This document shows, one piece after another, positions 51,196 to 60,857 of a stretch of 64,000 nt of DNA. Below the pieces are notes generated by a model. That model was given only the letters and a program-made list of their open reading frames with translations. It searched no databases and was not told the origin of the DNA. Position 1 is the first letter of the stretch, and each line of letters opens with the position of its first letter. Origin of the DNA: Gaiellasilicea sp963745775 (GTDB lineage Bacteria; Actinomycetota; Thermoleophilia; Gaiellales; Gaiellaceae); NCBI GenBank assembly GCA_963745775.1, contig CAVUYY010000011.1, positions 248,001 through 312,000 on the forward strand. The letters run 5' to 3'. Made by a program: the position numbers and the translations under genes.

Positions 51196-52381
51196 CGGAA
51201 GGCGTTCTCGCCGGTCAGCGCCTGGCCGACGACGAGCGTATGCACCTCGTGCGTTCCCTCGTAGGTGAGCACCGACTCGAGGTTGTTCTGGTGGCGGATC
51301 ACCGGATATTCGAGCGTGACGCCGTTCGCGCCGAGGATCGTGCGGGCGCTGCGGGCGACCTCGATCGCGCCGCGGACGTTGCCCATCTTCCCGAGCGAGA
51401 CGTGTTCCTGGCGGAGCGTCCCGTCGTCCTTCATCCGGCCGATGTGGAGGGCGACGAGCGCGCCGCGGTTGAGCTCGAGCGCCATCTCGGCGAGCTTCTG
51501 CTGGGTGAGCTGGTAGGCCGAGATCGGCTTGTCGAAGACGATCCGCTCCTTCGCGTAGTCGAGCGCCGCCTCGAAGCAGGCCCGGCCGGCGCCGACTGCG
51601 CCCCAGACGATCCCGTAGCGCGCCTCGTTCAGGCAGGAGAGGGGGCCGCGCAAGGTGCTGACCTCCGGAAAGATGTTCTCGTCGGGCACGCGCACGTCCT
51701 GGAGCACGAGCTCCGAGGTGACGGACGCTCGCAGCGAGAGCTTCTTGTGGATCTCCGGCGCCGTGAAGCCCGGGCGTCCCCTTCTCGACGAGGAAGCCGC
51801 GGATCGCGCCGTCGTCCGTGCGCGCCCAGACGGTCGCGACGTCGGCGATCGTCCCGTTCGTGATCCACATCTTGGCGCCGTTCAGGATCCAGTCTGAGCC
51901 GTCACGGCGGGCGTGGGTGCGCATCGAGCCAGGGTCGGAGCCCGCGTCGGGCTCGGTGAGGCCGAAGCAGCCAATCGCCTCGCCGGTGTGCATCGCGGGC
52001 AGCCAGCGCTGCTTCTGCTCCTCGGAGCCCCAGCGCCAGATCGAGAACATCGCGAGCGAGCCCTGGACGGAGACCGCGCTGCGAACGCCCGAGTCGCCCG
52101 CCTCGAGCTCGAGGCAGGCGAGGCCGTACGCAACGGCGCTCGCGCCCGGGAGGCCGTAGCCCTCGAGGTGCATTCCGAAGAGGCCGAGCTTGCCGAGCTC
52201 GGCGATCAGCTCGCGCGGCAGGATCCCCTGCTCGAACCAGTCGCCGATCTCGGGGAGGACGCTGCTCCCGCACGAACTGGCGCACGGTGTCCCGGATCGC
52301 CCGCTCCTCGTCGTCGAGCAGCGCGTCGAGGGCGAGGAAGTCGAGCGGGTCGAGCGCAGTCTGCGTGTCGGCGACGGCCAT
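51192..52381 (-). CDS. Acyl-CoA dehydrogenase, glutaryl-CoA-dehydrogenase-like (frameshifted)
   Basis: FAD-dependent acyl-CoA dehydrogenase of about 395 residues. MAVADTQTALDPLDFLALDA opens it; the ATG at 52381 is preferred because it lies 7 bases after TACGAT. The FAD/substrate loop is GCFGLTEPDAGSDPGSMRTH. The C-terminal YEGTHEVHTLVVGQALTGEN has the catalytic Glu and matches the glutaryl-CoA group more than short-chain types. Two single-base errors break the frame, near 52259-52263 and 51769-51776. A perfect palindrome overlaps the presumed promoter. Confidence 0.82.
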
Positions 52382-52388
52382 CCCGCGC

Positions 52389-52394
52389 ATCGTA
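52389..52394 (-). promoter_or_regulatory. -10 hexamer, leaderless type, for the glutaryl-CoA-dehydrogenase-like gene
   Basis: On the minus strand TACGAT ends 7 bases before the ATG at 52381. Confidence 0.5.
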
Positions 52395-52402
52395 GAGAAA
52401 CG

Positions 52403-52431
52403 AGAGCTTGTGTTGAAACAACACAAGCTCT
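52403..52431. repeat. Perfect inverted repeat A in the divergent region
   Basis: Arms of 13 bases (AGAGCTTGTGTTG, mirrored by CAACACAAGCTCT) around AAA. It shares the core CTTGTGTTG-N3-CAACACAAG with the second copy at 52485-52511, 81 bases away centre to centre. It covers the -35 position of the minus-strand gene, as an operator would. Confidence 0.75.
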
Positions 52432-52484
52432 TCGTCTCACGGCGCGGTTTGGCTCAACCACGCGGCTCGCTCGACGCGGAGAGA

Positions 52485-52511
52485 ACGCTTGTGTTGGAGC
52501 AACACAAGCGT
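52485..52511. repeat. Perfect inverted repeat B in the divergent region
   Basis: Arms of 12 bases (ACGCTTGTGTTG, mirrored by CAACACAAGCGT) around GAG. It carries the same CTTGTGTTG-N3-CAACACAAG core as copy A. It covers the -35 position of the AlkB-like gene's presumed promoter (CACACT, 52528-52533). Confidence 0.75.
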
Positions 52512-52539
52512 CTCCGCTCTCGGCGGGCACACTGGCCTC

Positions 52540-53081
52540 GTGGCAACGGAGGCACCGAGCGGGCTCGTGCTCGAGCCGGAACTGATCGACGAGGCGGAGG
52601 AGCGACGGCTGCTCGACGGATTCGCTGCGCTCGATTTCCAGCCCGTCGTGATCCGCGGGCAGACGTCGCTGCGCACGGCGGCGCACTTCGGGCTCCGGTA
52701 CGGCTACGAGAACCGGCGCCTGACTCCCGGCGATCCGCTGCCGCCGCTGCTCGAGCCGCTGCGCCGGCGGGCGGCCGAGCTGGCCGGGGTCGAGCCGGAG
52801 CGCTGGTCCAGGCGCTCGTCCAGCGCTACCCGACGGGCGCGACGATCGGCTGGCACCGCGACTCGCCGCCGTTCGACCGGATCGTCGGGATCTCGCTCCT
52901 CGGCAGCGCCCGCCTCCGCTTCCGGCGCGGGGAGGTGCGGAGCTGGGAGACGTGGTCGGTGGAGACGACGCCTCGCTCGGCGTACGTCCTCGCCGGCGAG
53001 GCGCGCACCGACTGGCAGCACTCGATCCCGCCGGCGAAGGAGCTCCGCTACTCGGTCACCTTCAGGGATCTGCGCTCGTGA
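52540..53081 (+). CDS. AlkB-like 2-oxoglutarate/Fe(II) oxygenase (frameshifted)
   Basis: About 180 residues. The GTG at 52540 gives VATEAPSGLVLEPELIDEAE. After GVEPE a base is missing near 52800, and the frame continues as ALVQALVQRYPTGATIGWHR. The iron-binding HxD is in IGWHRDSPPFDRIVGISLLG, and a distal His is in DWQHSIPPAKELRYSVTFR with the 2-oxoglutarate-binding Arg. AlkB proteins repair alkylated bases, but protein-modifying members exist, so the substrate is open. It overlaps the GH3 gene by four bases. Confidence 0.82.
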
Positions 53082-53957
53082 TCGCGGCGCTTTCGTCGGC
53101 GCTCGCGCTGCTCCTCTCCGGCTCGCCGGAGGCCGAGGTCGCGGCGATGACACCGATCGAGAAGGCGCACGCGGTCGTAGTCGCCGGCATGCCGGCGCCC
53201 GCGGGATTCGCCGGCGTGCTCGTTCGACAGTGGACGACGGACGTGCCGCGGCCGCGCGGCGCGCTCATCGTTCGCCGACCAGGAGGGCGGGCTCGTGAAG
53301 ACGTTCGCCGCGCTCCCGCCGTTTCGGGCTGCGTCGAGCTACCGGAGCTCCGCGGAGGCGTTCGCCGCCGGTCGCGACACCGCAGCAGCGCTTCGCCGCG
53401 CCGGCGTCCACGCCGACTTCGCGCCGGTGCTCGATCTTCCCGACGGCCCGCTCGGTTCGCGCCACTTCGCTCGGCCGGAGTTCGGCGTCGCCTTCGCGCG
53501 AGGGCTCGGCAAGGCCGCCTGCGTCAAGCACTTTCCCGGCCTCGGCTCGACGCCGAAGTCGACCGACGAGGCTCGGGTCTACGGCGTCCTCCGAGCGCAG
53601 GATCTCGCACCCTTCCGTGCCTCGATCCGAGCCGGCGTGCCGTGCGTGATGGTCTCGCACGCGATCTATCCACGACTCGGCCTCCGTCGCGCCTCGCTCG
53701 AGCCGGCGACGTACCGATTGCTGCGGAGCCTCGGCTTCCGCGGGGTCGCGATCACCGACTCGCTCGGGATCCTCGGGAGCCCGTACGCGCCGTACTGGGC
53801 GCGCCTGGCGATCGAGGCCGGCGCCGACCTCGTCCTGACGACGAGCGCGCGCGACGCGGAGCGGATGGCGACGGCGCTCCTGCCGCTCGCCCGCTCCGGC
53901 GCGCTCGACGCGAAGCTCGTCCGGATCGCGCGGTATCGCCGTTCGCTCGGAGGGTGA
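53078..53957 (+). CDS. Glycoside hydrolase family 3, beta-N-acetylhexosaminidase-like (frameshifted)
   Basis: About 292 residues from a GTG that overlaps the AlkB-like gene. An N-terminal hydrophobic stretch (VIAALSSALALLLSG) may be a signal or membrane anchor. One extra base near 53270 breaks the frame; the next frame continues with FADQEGGLVKTFAALPP. Family marks are CVKHFPGLGSTPKSTDEARV and the nucleophile Asp in GVAITDSLGILGS. NagZ-type enzymes remove N-acetylglucosamine from peptidoglycan fragments or glycoproteins. The N terminus is short for the family. Confidence 0.78.
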
Positions 53958-53963
53958 TAGGAT
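53958..53963 (+). promoter_or_regulatory. -10 hexamer for the acyl-CoA dehydrogenase operon
   Basis: TAGGAT, with an operator-like site starting two bases later. The leader is about 33 bases, with a GGGAGG ribosome site. Confidence 0.5.
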
Positions 53964-53964
53964 G

Positions 53965-53980
53965 TTGACTGACTGTTCAA
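53965..53980. promoter_or_regulatory. Operator-like site before the acyl-CoA dehydrogenase
   Basis: TTGACTGACTGTTCAA lies directly after the -10 hexamer. It shares 14 of 16 bases with the site at the TetR start (46113-46128). The placement fits repression. Confidence 0.65.
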
Positions 53981-54002
53981 TCGACGAGCGCGGGAGGCGG
54001 GC

Positions 54003-55183
<1,181 letters not shown>

Positions 55184-55184
<1 letters not shown>

Positions 55185-56021
55185 TGGCGCTCGAGATCGA
55201 TCTCTCCGGCCGCGTCGCGCTCGTCACCGGCGGCTCGCGCGGGCCTCGGCCGGGCCGATGCGCTGGCGCTCGCTCGGGCCGGCGCAGACGTCGTGATCGC
55301 GGACATCCAGGTCGAGTCGGACGAGTCCACCGACACCGCCGAGTCGTACGGCGTCCTCGCCCAGGTCGCGAAGGCGCAGGGGATCGTCTACACCGAGGCG
55401 ACCGCGCAGGAGATCCAGGGCATGGGCCGCCGCTCCGCCGCGATCAAGTGCGACGTCACGGACCGCGACCAGGTCAAGGAGACGGTCGACCGCGTCGTCG
55501 AGGAATTCGGCTCCGTCGACATCCTGATCAACAACGCGGGCACCCTCGACCACGTCGGTCAGTTCACGGATCAGAACCCCGACCTCTGGGAGCGCGACCT
55601 TCGCGTCAACCTGACGGGCGGCTTCAACTGCGCGCAGGCGGTCTGGCCGCACATGAAGGAGCGGAAGTGGGGGCGCGTGATCAACATGGCCTCGGTCGCG
55701 GGCACGCTCGGGGGCTTCGGCCAGGCGAGCTACTCGACGACGAAGGCCGGCATCCTCGGCCTGACGCGCACGCTCGCGATGGAGGGCGGCCGGCACGGGA
55801 TCACCTGCAACGCGATCGTGCCCGGGATCATCGGCACGGAGGCGTTCCACTTCGCGAACCCGGCGATGAACGAGCGGATCGCCAACCGGACCGTCTTCAA
55901 GCGGCCGGGCGAGCCGGACGACATCGCGAACGCGATCTGCTTCCTCTGCTCCGACCTCGCCGGCTACATCACCGGCGTGCAGCTGAACGTCAGCGGCGGC
56001 GTCGAGCTGTTCGTCTTCTGA
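55184..56021 (+). CDS. Short-chain dehydrogenase/reductase (frameshifted)
   Basis: About 279 residues. It starts at ATG 55184 with ALEIDLSGRVALVTGGSRG, the first strand and the NAD-binding glycine turn. One extra G near 55240-55243 shifts the frame; the corrected turn is GGSRGLGRADA. Catalytic residues are Asn in INNAGTLDHVG, Ser in NMASVAGTLGG, and Tyr and Lys in QASYSTTKAGILGL. About 35 extra residues follow the second strand (VESDESTDTAESYGVLAQVA and on to IQGMGRR), where mycofactocin-dependent SDRs also carry an insertion. A lipid hydroxyacyl substrate is suggested by the operon. Confidence 0.82.
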
Positions 56022-56046
56022 CGGTGTAGCGATCGGCACAACGTGG

Positions 56047-56052
56047 TATCGT
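56047..56052 (+). promoter_or_regulatory. -10 hexamer, leaderless type, for the small secreted protein
   Basis: TATCGT ends 6 bases before the ATG at 56059. Confidence 0.5.
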
Positions 56053-56058
56053 CCCGGC

Positions 56059-56235
56059 ATGCTCAAGCGGATCGTGTTGCTCGTCGTGGTGGGCAGCTTC
56101 CTGGCTGTGCCGCCCGCGATCGCCAAGAGCTCGTCGACGACGGTGAAGGCGCCGGCCGTGAAGGTCGCGCCTGCAGCGAAGACCCATTCGGACGGCCAGT
56201 GTCCGTTCGATGCGGACGACGCAGCCGCGTACTAA
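56059..56235 (+). CDS. Small secreted protein of 58 residues
   Basis: MLKRIVLLVVVGSFLAVPPA is a signal peptide; the mature part is about 37 residues, Lys/Ala/Pro-rich and then acidic, with one Cys (SDGQCPFDADDAAAY). No family is recognised. It overlaps the upstream in-frame extension of the next gene but has its own -10 element and ends in TAA. Confidence 0.6.
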   Translation: MLKRIVLLVVVGSFLAVPPAIAKSSSTTVKAPAVKVAPAAKTHSDGQCPFDADDAAAY

Positions 56236-56260
56236 CGCCGACGAGCCAAAGGATCGCAGC

Positions 56261-57442
56261 GTGACGTCTCCGGCCGAGGCGGCGGTGGCCCCGGCTGGGA
56301 TCTCGTTCGACTTGACCCCGGAGCAGCGCGAGCTCCAGGCGCTCGCGCACAAGTTCGCGGAGCGGGAGCTGCGGCCGATCGCACGGGAGTGGGACGAGCG
56401 GGAGGACTGCCCGCCGGAGCTGCTCGCCAAGGCGGCAGCGCTCGGGCTCACCTCACACGCGATCCCGGCCGAATACGGCGGCGGCGGGGTCTCGGCCGTC
56501 ACCTCCGCGCTCGTCTCCGAAGAGCTTTCCTGGGGTTGCGCCGGCCTCGCCGCGCCGATCGGCGCAACCATGTTTCCGGTCCGGCCGCTCCTCCACGCAG
56601 GCACCGACGCTCAGAAGGAGCGGTGGCTGCCGCGCCTCGCCTCCGAGGAGGGCTGCCTCGCCGCGATCGCGTTCACGGAGCCGGGCGCCGGCTCGGATGT
56701 CTCGGGCATCCAGGCAACGGCGCGCCGTGAGGGCGACGAGTACGTCCTGAACGGCGAGAAGTGCTACATCACGAATGGCGGGATCGCCGAGCTGACCATC
56801 GTCTTCGCCCGCCTTGAACAAGATGGGCTCGACGGCGGGATCACCGCGTTTCTCGTCGAGGCCGGCGATCCAGGCGTCAGCGCCGGACGGAAGGAGCCCA
56901 AGCTCGGCCTCCGGGCGTCCCACACCGGCTCGATCCTCTTCGACGAGGCGCGGCTCCCGGCCGATCGCCTGCTCGGCGAGGAGGGCGAGGGCTTCGCGAT
57001 CGCGATGGACTTCTTCATGCACTCGCGGCCGCAGGTCGCCGCCGAGGCGCTCGGGATCGCGCGCGCCGCATTCGAGTACGCGACCGCGTACGCGAACGAG
57101 CGGCACGCCTTCGGGAAGCCGCTGATCGCGAAGCAGGGCGTCTCCTTCAAGCTCGCCGAGATGGCGATCGGCGTCGAGGCCTCGCGCCTCCTGATCTGGC
57201 GCGCCGCCGCGGCGCTCGACGCCGGCGAGGATGCGGGCCTCCTCGGTTCGATGGCCAAGGCGTTCGCGGCCGATACGGCAATGAGCGTGACGACGGAAGC
57301 CGTTCAGGTTCTGGGCGGCGCCGGGATCATGCGCGACCATCCGGTCGAGAAGTGGCTACGCGACGCGAAGGTGCTCCAGATCGTCGAGGGCACCTCCGAG
57401 ATCCAGCGCCACGTGATCGTCCAGTACCTCCGCACTCGCTAA
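56261..57442 (+). CDS. Acyl-CoA dehydrogenase
   Basis: FAD enzyme of 393 residues. The GTG at 56261 was chosen because it follows AAAGGA and avoids overlap with the small secreted protein. Marks are IAFTEPGAGSDVSGIQATAR, CYITNGGIAELTIVFAR, and the catalytic Glu in LQIVEGTSEIQRHVIVQYLR. It is closely related to the gene at 54003 but separately promoted. The chain-length preference cannot be read from the sequence. Confidence 0.92.
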   Translation: MTSPAEAAVAPAGISFDLTPEQRELQALAHKFAERELRPIAREWDEREDCPPELLAKAAALGLTSHAIPAEYGGGGVSAVTSALVSEELSWGCAGLAAPIGATMFPVRPLLHAGTDAQKERWLPRLASEEGCLAAIAFTEPGAGSDVSGIQATARREGDEYVLNGEKCYITNGGIAELTIVFARLEQDGLDGGITAFLVEAGDPGVSAGRKEPKLGLRASHTGSILFDEARLPADRLLGEEGEGFAIAMDFFMHSRPQVAAEALGIARAAFEYATAYANERHAFGKPLIAKQGVSFKLAEMAIGVEASRLLIWRAAAALDAGEDAGLLGSMAKAFAADTAMSVTTEAVQVLGGAGIMRDHPVEKWLRDAKVLQIVEGTSEIQRHVIVQYLRTR

Positions 57443-57475
57443 CCACATTTCGACAAACGACGAAAAGCTCGCGGC

Positions 57476-57481
57476 TACACT
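57476..57481 (+). promoter_or_regulatory. -10 hexamer, leaderless type, for the VanW gene
   Basis: TACACT ends 7 bases before the TTG at 57489. Confidence 0.5.
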
Positions 57482-57488
57482 CGACGGC

Positions 57489-59379
57489 TTGCGCCTCGAA
57501 GCGACATCGGTCAGCGCGCCCGCAGCCGAAGGTCGGTCGGCGCGGGTGCTCATCCGCGCACTCGTGGTCGCCGCAGTCCTGGTCGCGGTGCTCACGGCAC
57601 TCGTCGGGCTCGTCTTCGCCGGCTCCACCGTCCGGGTGGCCGAGGGGATCACGATCGCCGGCGTCGACGTCGGCGGGCTGACCGAGACCGAGGCTCGAGC
57701 CCTGCTCGAGCGCCGCGCCGCTCCGGCGGCGCGCGTGCCGATCGTGTTCACGGTCGGGGAGCAGCGCTTCGCGATCAAGTCCGCGACGCTCGGCGTCGAG
57801 CCCGACTGGTCTGCCGCCCTCGCCACCGCGCTGAGGGAGGGCTCCGGCTTCGCCCCCGTGCGCGGCTACAAACGCCTGCAGAGCCGCTTCCTCGGCACCG
57901 ACATCGTGCCGCCCGTGCGGGTCTACACAGCCGCGCTCGAGTACAAGCTCGGGCAGATCGCGGACGCGGTCGACCGACGTCACGTCGAGGCGAAGCTCGT
58001 TCGCCGCGGTCTCGCCGTGGCGGTGGTCCCAGGCCAGGTCGGTCGGACGCTCGAGCGCAAGGCGGCCGCCAACACGATCGTCCGCGCCCTCGCCGGCCTC
58101 GAGCGCGGCAAGCCCGTCGCGCTTCCCGTCGTCGTCGATCCGATCGACGTCACAGCCGCCGATCTCGCTCTGGTTGCGAAGCAGGCTCGCGTCGCTCTGT
58201 CGGCGCCCGTGCGGCTCGTCTACGGGGAGACCCGGTGGAAGCTGCCTCGCTGGCGGCTGGCGCAGCTGATCGAGCTTCCGAGCGGCTCCTCGACGAGGCT
58301 CTCGATCGCCGGCAAGCAGGCCGACGCCTGGTTCGCGCGGTTGCGCAAGCGGGTCGACCGTGCCCCGGCCGACGCGAGGTTCGCCACGTCGTCGGGAGCG
58401 ATCTCGATCGTCCCGAGCAAGCCCGGCCTCGCGGTCGAGGTGCCGGCAACTGCCGCGGCCATCCTCGCCGCGGCCGTCTCGCCGTCGAATCGAACGGCGC
58501 AACTCGTGGTCGGGACCAGCGAGCCGAAGCTGACGACGGCTGACGCCAGGGGACTCGGAATCGAGCGGCGGCTCGGCACCTATACGACGCTCGAATGCGG
58601 GCACGTACAACCGGATCACGAACCTCCGGCGGGCGATCGAGCTCCTGAGCGGCGCGCTCGTCGCGCCGGGCGCCACCTTCTCCTTCAACGACCGGGTCGG
58701 CCCGCGCACGGTCGAGCGCGGGTTCCTGCCCGCGCCGGTGATCATCCGAGACGAGTACGAGGAGGACGTCGGCGGCGGCGTCTCCCAGGTCGCCACGACC
58801 GTCTTCAACGCGGCGTGGGAGAGCGGGGTCAAGGTCGCCGAGCGCAATCCGCACTCGCTCTACATCAGCCGCTACCAGCTCGGCCGCGACGCAACCGTCA
58901 ACTTCCCCGACCTCGACCTCAAGTTCGTCAACGACACGCCGAAGTGGATCCTCGTCGCCGCGAGCTGGGACGGGGGAGGCATCACGGTCTCCCTCTACGG
59001 CGGCGGGCCCGGAGCGCCGCGTCGTGAGCGGCGAGGGGACGATGAAGGTCACGGGGCCGGCCCGCCTGCGCAAGCACGCCGGATCCGACGCTCGAGGTCG
59101 GCACGGAAGTCGTCGAGGAGGAGGGATCCGAGGCGCGCGCCACGAGCGTCACGCGAACGGTCTACGACGCGAGGTGGCTCCGTCCTCCACGACGAGACGT
59201 GGAACACCTCCTATCGAGGCGAGTACCGGATCGTCCGGGTCGGGACGAAGCCGAAGCCGGCTCCGAAGCCCAAGCCGAAGGATCCACCGCCGCCGACTGC
59301 ACCGACGACGACCGCTCCGACGACGACGGCTCCGACGACGACCGCGCCCGAGGATCCGCCGGTCACGACTCTGCCTTAG
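57489..59379 (+). CDS. VanW-family envelope protein with peptidoglycan-binding-like repeats (frameshifted)
   Basis: About 628 residues from a TTG. A short cytoplasmic part leads to one membrane segment (VLIRALVVAAVLVAVLTALV). YoaR-like modules follow, with VAEGITIAGVDVGGLTETEA and a second similar one. Then comes the VanW domain: NAGTYNRITNLRRAIELLSG, FNDRVGPRTVERGFLPAPVI and ISRYQLGRDATVNFPDLDLK. A G5-like region and a Pro/Thr tail with three PTTTA repeats close it. Four extra bases break the frame (near 58592, 59008, 59082 and 59172). The role is probably at the cell wall, and not necessarily in vancomycin resistance. Confidence 0.8.
59302..59346 (+). repeat. Three tandem 15-bp repeats in the VanW tail
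   Basis: Units start CCGACGACGACCGCT, and the second differs by one base. They encode PTTTA three times in the Pro/Thr linker. Confidence 0.85.
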
Positions 59380-59773
59380 CCACCGCCTCGACGAACCAGG
59401 CGGGGACGCGGGTGGGCCGTCGAGTCAGGGCGTCCACGGTGGCGTGCGAAGTCGAGCCTTCCGCGATCAGCTCCGAGCTTCGCTCGATCGCGTACTCGTA
59501 GCGGAAGCGAGCGCCGCGGAGGTCGACGCAGCGCGTCCAGATCCGTAGCCGGTCGTCGAAGTACGCCGCTTGCCGGTAGGCAAGCTGCACCTCGGTCGTC
59601 AGCGCCTCGATTCCCTCGGCCCGGATCGAGAGATATCCGCCCGCGTGCTCAGCCAGATACGCGACGCGCGCGACCTCGAGCCAGACCACGAACGAGGCGT
59701 GATGAGCGATCCCCTGCGCGTCCGTCTCGGCGAAGCGGACGGACACCTCGGTCGAGAAGTTGAAGCCCTCCAT
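59363..59773 (-). CDS. Acyl-CoA thioesterase (4HBT family)
   Basis: Hot-dog-fold protein of 136 residues. The motif FAETDAQGIAHHASFVVWLE contains the catalytic Asp of the 4-hydroxybenzoyl-CoA group; the strand VQLAYRQAAYFDDRLRIW follows. It probably hydrolyses acyl- or aryl-CoA. The 3' end overlaps the VanW gene by 17 bases. The start is 7 bases from a -10 that overlaps the -10 of the divergent Sir2 gene. Confidence 0.88.
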   Translation of the reverse strand: MEGFNFSTEVSVRFAETDAQGIAHHASFVVWLEVARVAYLAEHAGGYLSIRAEGIEALTTEVQLAYRQAAYFDDRLRIWTRCVDLRGARFRYEYAIERSSELIAEGSTSHATVDALTRRPTRVPAWFVEAVAKAES

Positions 59774-59780
59774 CCGACCA

Positions 59781-59790
59781 ACCCTACGAT
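59781..59790. promoter_or_regulatory. Overlapping divergent -10 elements (thioesterase and Sir2)
   Basis: ACCCTACGAT contains TAGGGT on the minus strand (59781-59786, 7 bases before the ATG at 59773) and TACGAT on the plus strand (59785-59790, 6 bases before the GTG at 59797). The two hexamers share the two bases TA. Confidence 0.6.
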
Positions 59791-59796
59791 TGGCGC

Positions 59797-60531
59797 GTGA
59801 CGCCCGCGCTTCTGGCCGACCGGATCCGCCGCGCTCAGCCGTGCGTCGTCCTGACCGGAGCGGGCGTCTCCACGGAGAGCGGGATCCCGGACTTTCGCTC
59901 GCGCGAGGGGGTCTGGGCGAGTTACGACCCGGCGGAGGTGGCGAGCCTCGACGGCTTCCGGCGCGACCCGGCCCGCGTCTGGGAGTTCTACGCGCGGCGG
60001 CTCGCGGTTCACGCCGAGGCCGAGCCGAACGACGCCCATCGCGCGCTCGCGCGGCTCGAGGAGCTCGGGCTCGTGGAGGCGGTCGTGACCCAGAACGTCG
60101 ACGGCCTCCATCAGCGCGCGGGCTCTCGGAACGTCGTCGAGGTGCACGGCTCCATCCGCAGCGCCGTGTGCACGAGCTGCCACGCTCAGGCCGGCGCGGA
60201 GCGGGTTCTCGCCGGCCTCCCGCTACCGACGTGCGAGTGCGGCGAGATCCTGAAGCCGGGCGTCGTGCTCTTCGGCGAGCTGCTGCCGGTCGCCGCGCTC
60301 GAGTACGCGACCGCCCTCGCCAGGCAAGCCCGGCTGCTGCTCGTCGTCGGCTCGACGCTCGAGGTCTATCCCGTAGCAGGGCTGCCGCTCGAGACGCTCC
60401 GGACGGGTGGCACGCTCGCGATCGTCAATCGCGGCCCGACTGCGCTCGACGCGGAGGCCGAGCTCCGGCTCGAGGGGAACGCCGCGACGATCCTCCGCGA
60501 GATCCTCGCGGAGCTCGAGAACGGGCGCTAG
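59797..60531 (+). CDS. cobB: Sir2-family NAD-dependent protein deacylase
   Basis: Removes acyl groups from Lys using NAD+; 244 residues from a GTG. NAD-binding segments are LTGAGVSTESGIPDFRSREG and TQNVDGLHQRAG, the catalytic His lies in VEVHGSIRS, and the zinc is held by two Cys pairs (CTSC and CECG). LVVGSTLEVYPVAGLP completes the NAD site. It may deacylate acyl-CoA-linked enzymes encoded nearby; that is inference. Its stop overlaps that of the 54-residue gene on the minus strand. Confidence 0.93.
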   Translation: MTPALLADRIRRAQPCVVLTGAGVSTESGIPDFRSREGVWASYDPAEVASLDGFRRDPARVWEFYARRLAVHAEAEPNDAHRALARLEELGLVEAVVTQNVDGLHQRAGSRNVVEVHGSIRSAVCTSCHAQAGAERVLAGLPLPTCECGEILKPGVVLFGELLPVAALEYATALARQARLLLVVGSTLEVYPVAGLPLETLRTGGTLAIVNRGPTALDAEAELRLEGNAATILREILAELENGR

Positions 60532-60692
60532 GCTGCCGCGCGCCTGAGCGGGCGTTCGCCGAGAACCCGCCGGCAGTCCGAGCACTGCGTGCGCTCGATC
60601 TCGTACGGGATCCCTGCGTGCTGGCTCAGGACGTGCGTGGTGACGGCCTTGTGCCTGTGCAGCGGGCGCTTCCGGTGCAACGAGACGGTCAT
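60528..60692 (-). CDS. Small basic protein, 54 residues, unknown function
   Basis: MTVSLHRKRPLHRHKAVTTH then HVLSQHAGIPYEIERTQCSD. It carries one CxxC (CSDC), is rich in His and Arg, and ends RRAAA. The start at 60692 has a clear GAAGGAGCG site. The CxxC may bind metal or sit in a redox switch. No family is recognised. Confidence 0.55.
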   Translation of the reverse strand: MTVSLHRKRPLHRHKAVTTHVLSQHAGIPYEIERTQCSDCRRVLGERPLRRAAA

Positions 60693-60845
60693 CGCTCCTT
60701 CACGGTACTGATCGCTCCTGACGTCGCATCCTCCAAAGGTGTGACTTTTCTGTGAAACCTTCGTAAGTCGACCCAAGGAGCCTCGACTGGGGAATTAGAC
60801 GCCGGAGCAGGCAGAAAGACAGCTCCTGATCGCGGCGTCGGCCGC

Positions 60846-60851
60846 TAGACT
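60846..60851 (+). promoter_or_regulatory. -10 hexamer, leaderless type, for the coiled-coil protein
   Basis: TAGACT ends 6 bases before the ATG at 60858. Confidence 0.5.
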
Positions 60852-60857
60852 CCACGC

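Noticed and set aside
57327..58847. A 506-residue minus-strand frame opposite the VanW gene.
   Set aside because: It is antisense to the conserved VanW gene and shows no family pattern of its own.
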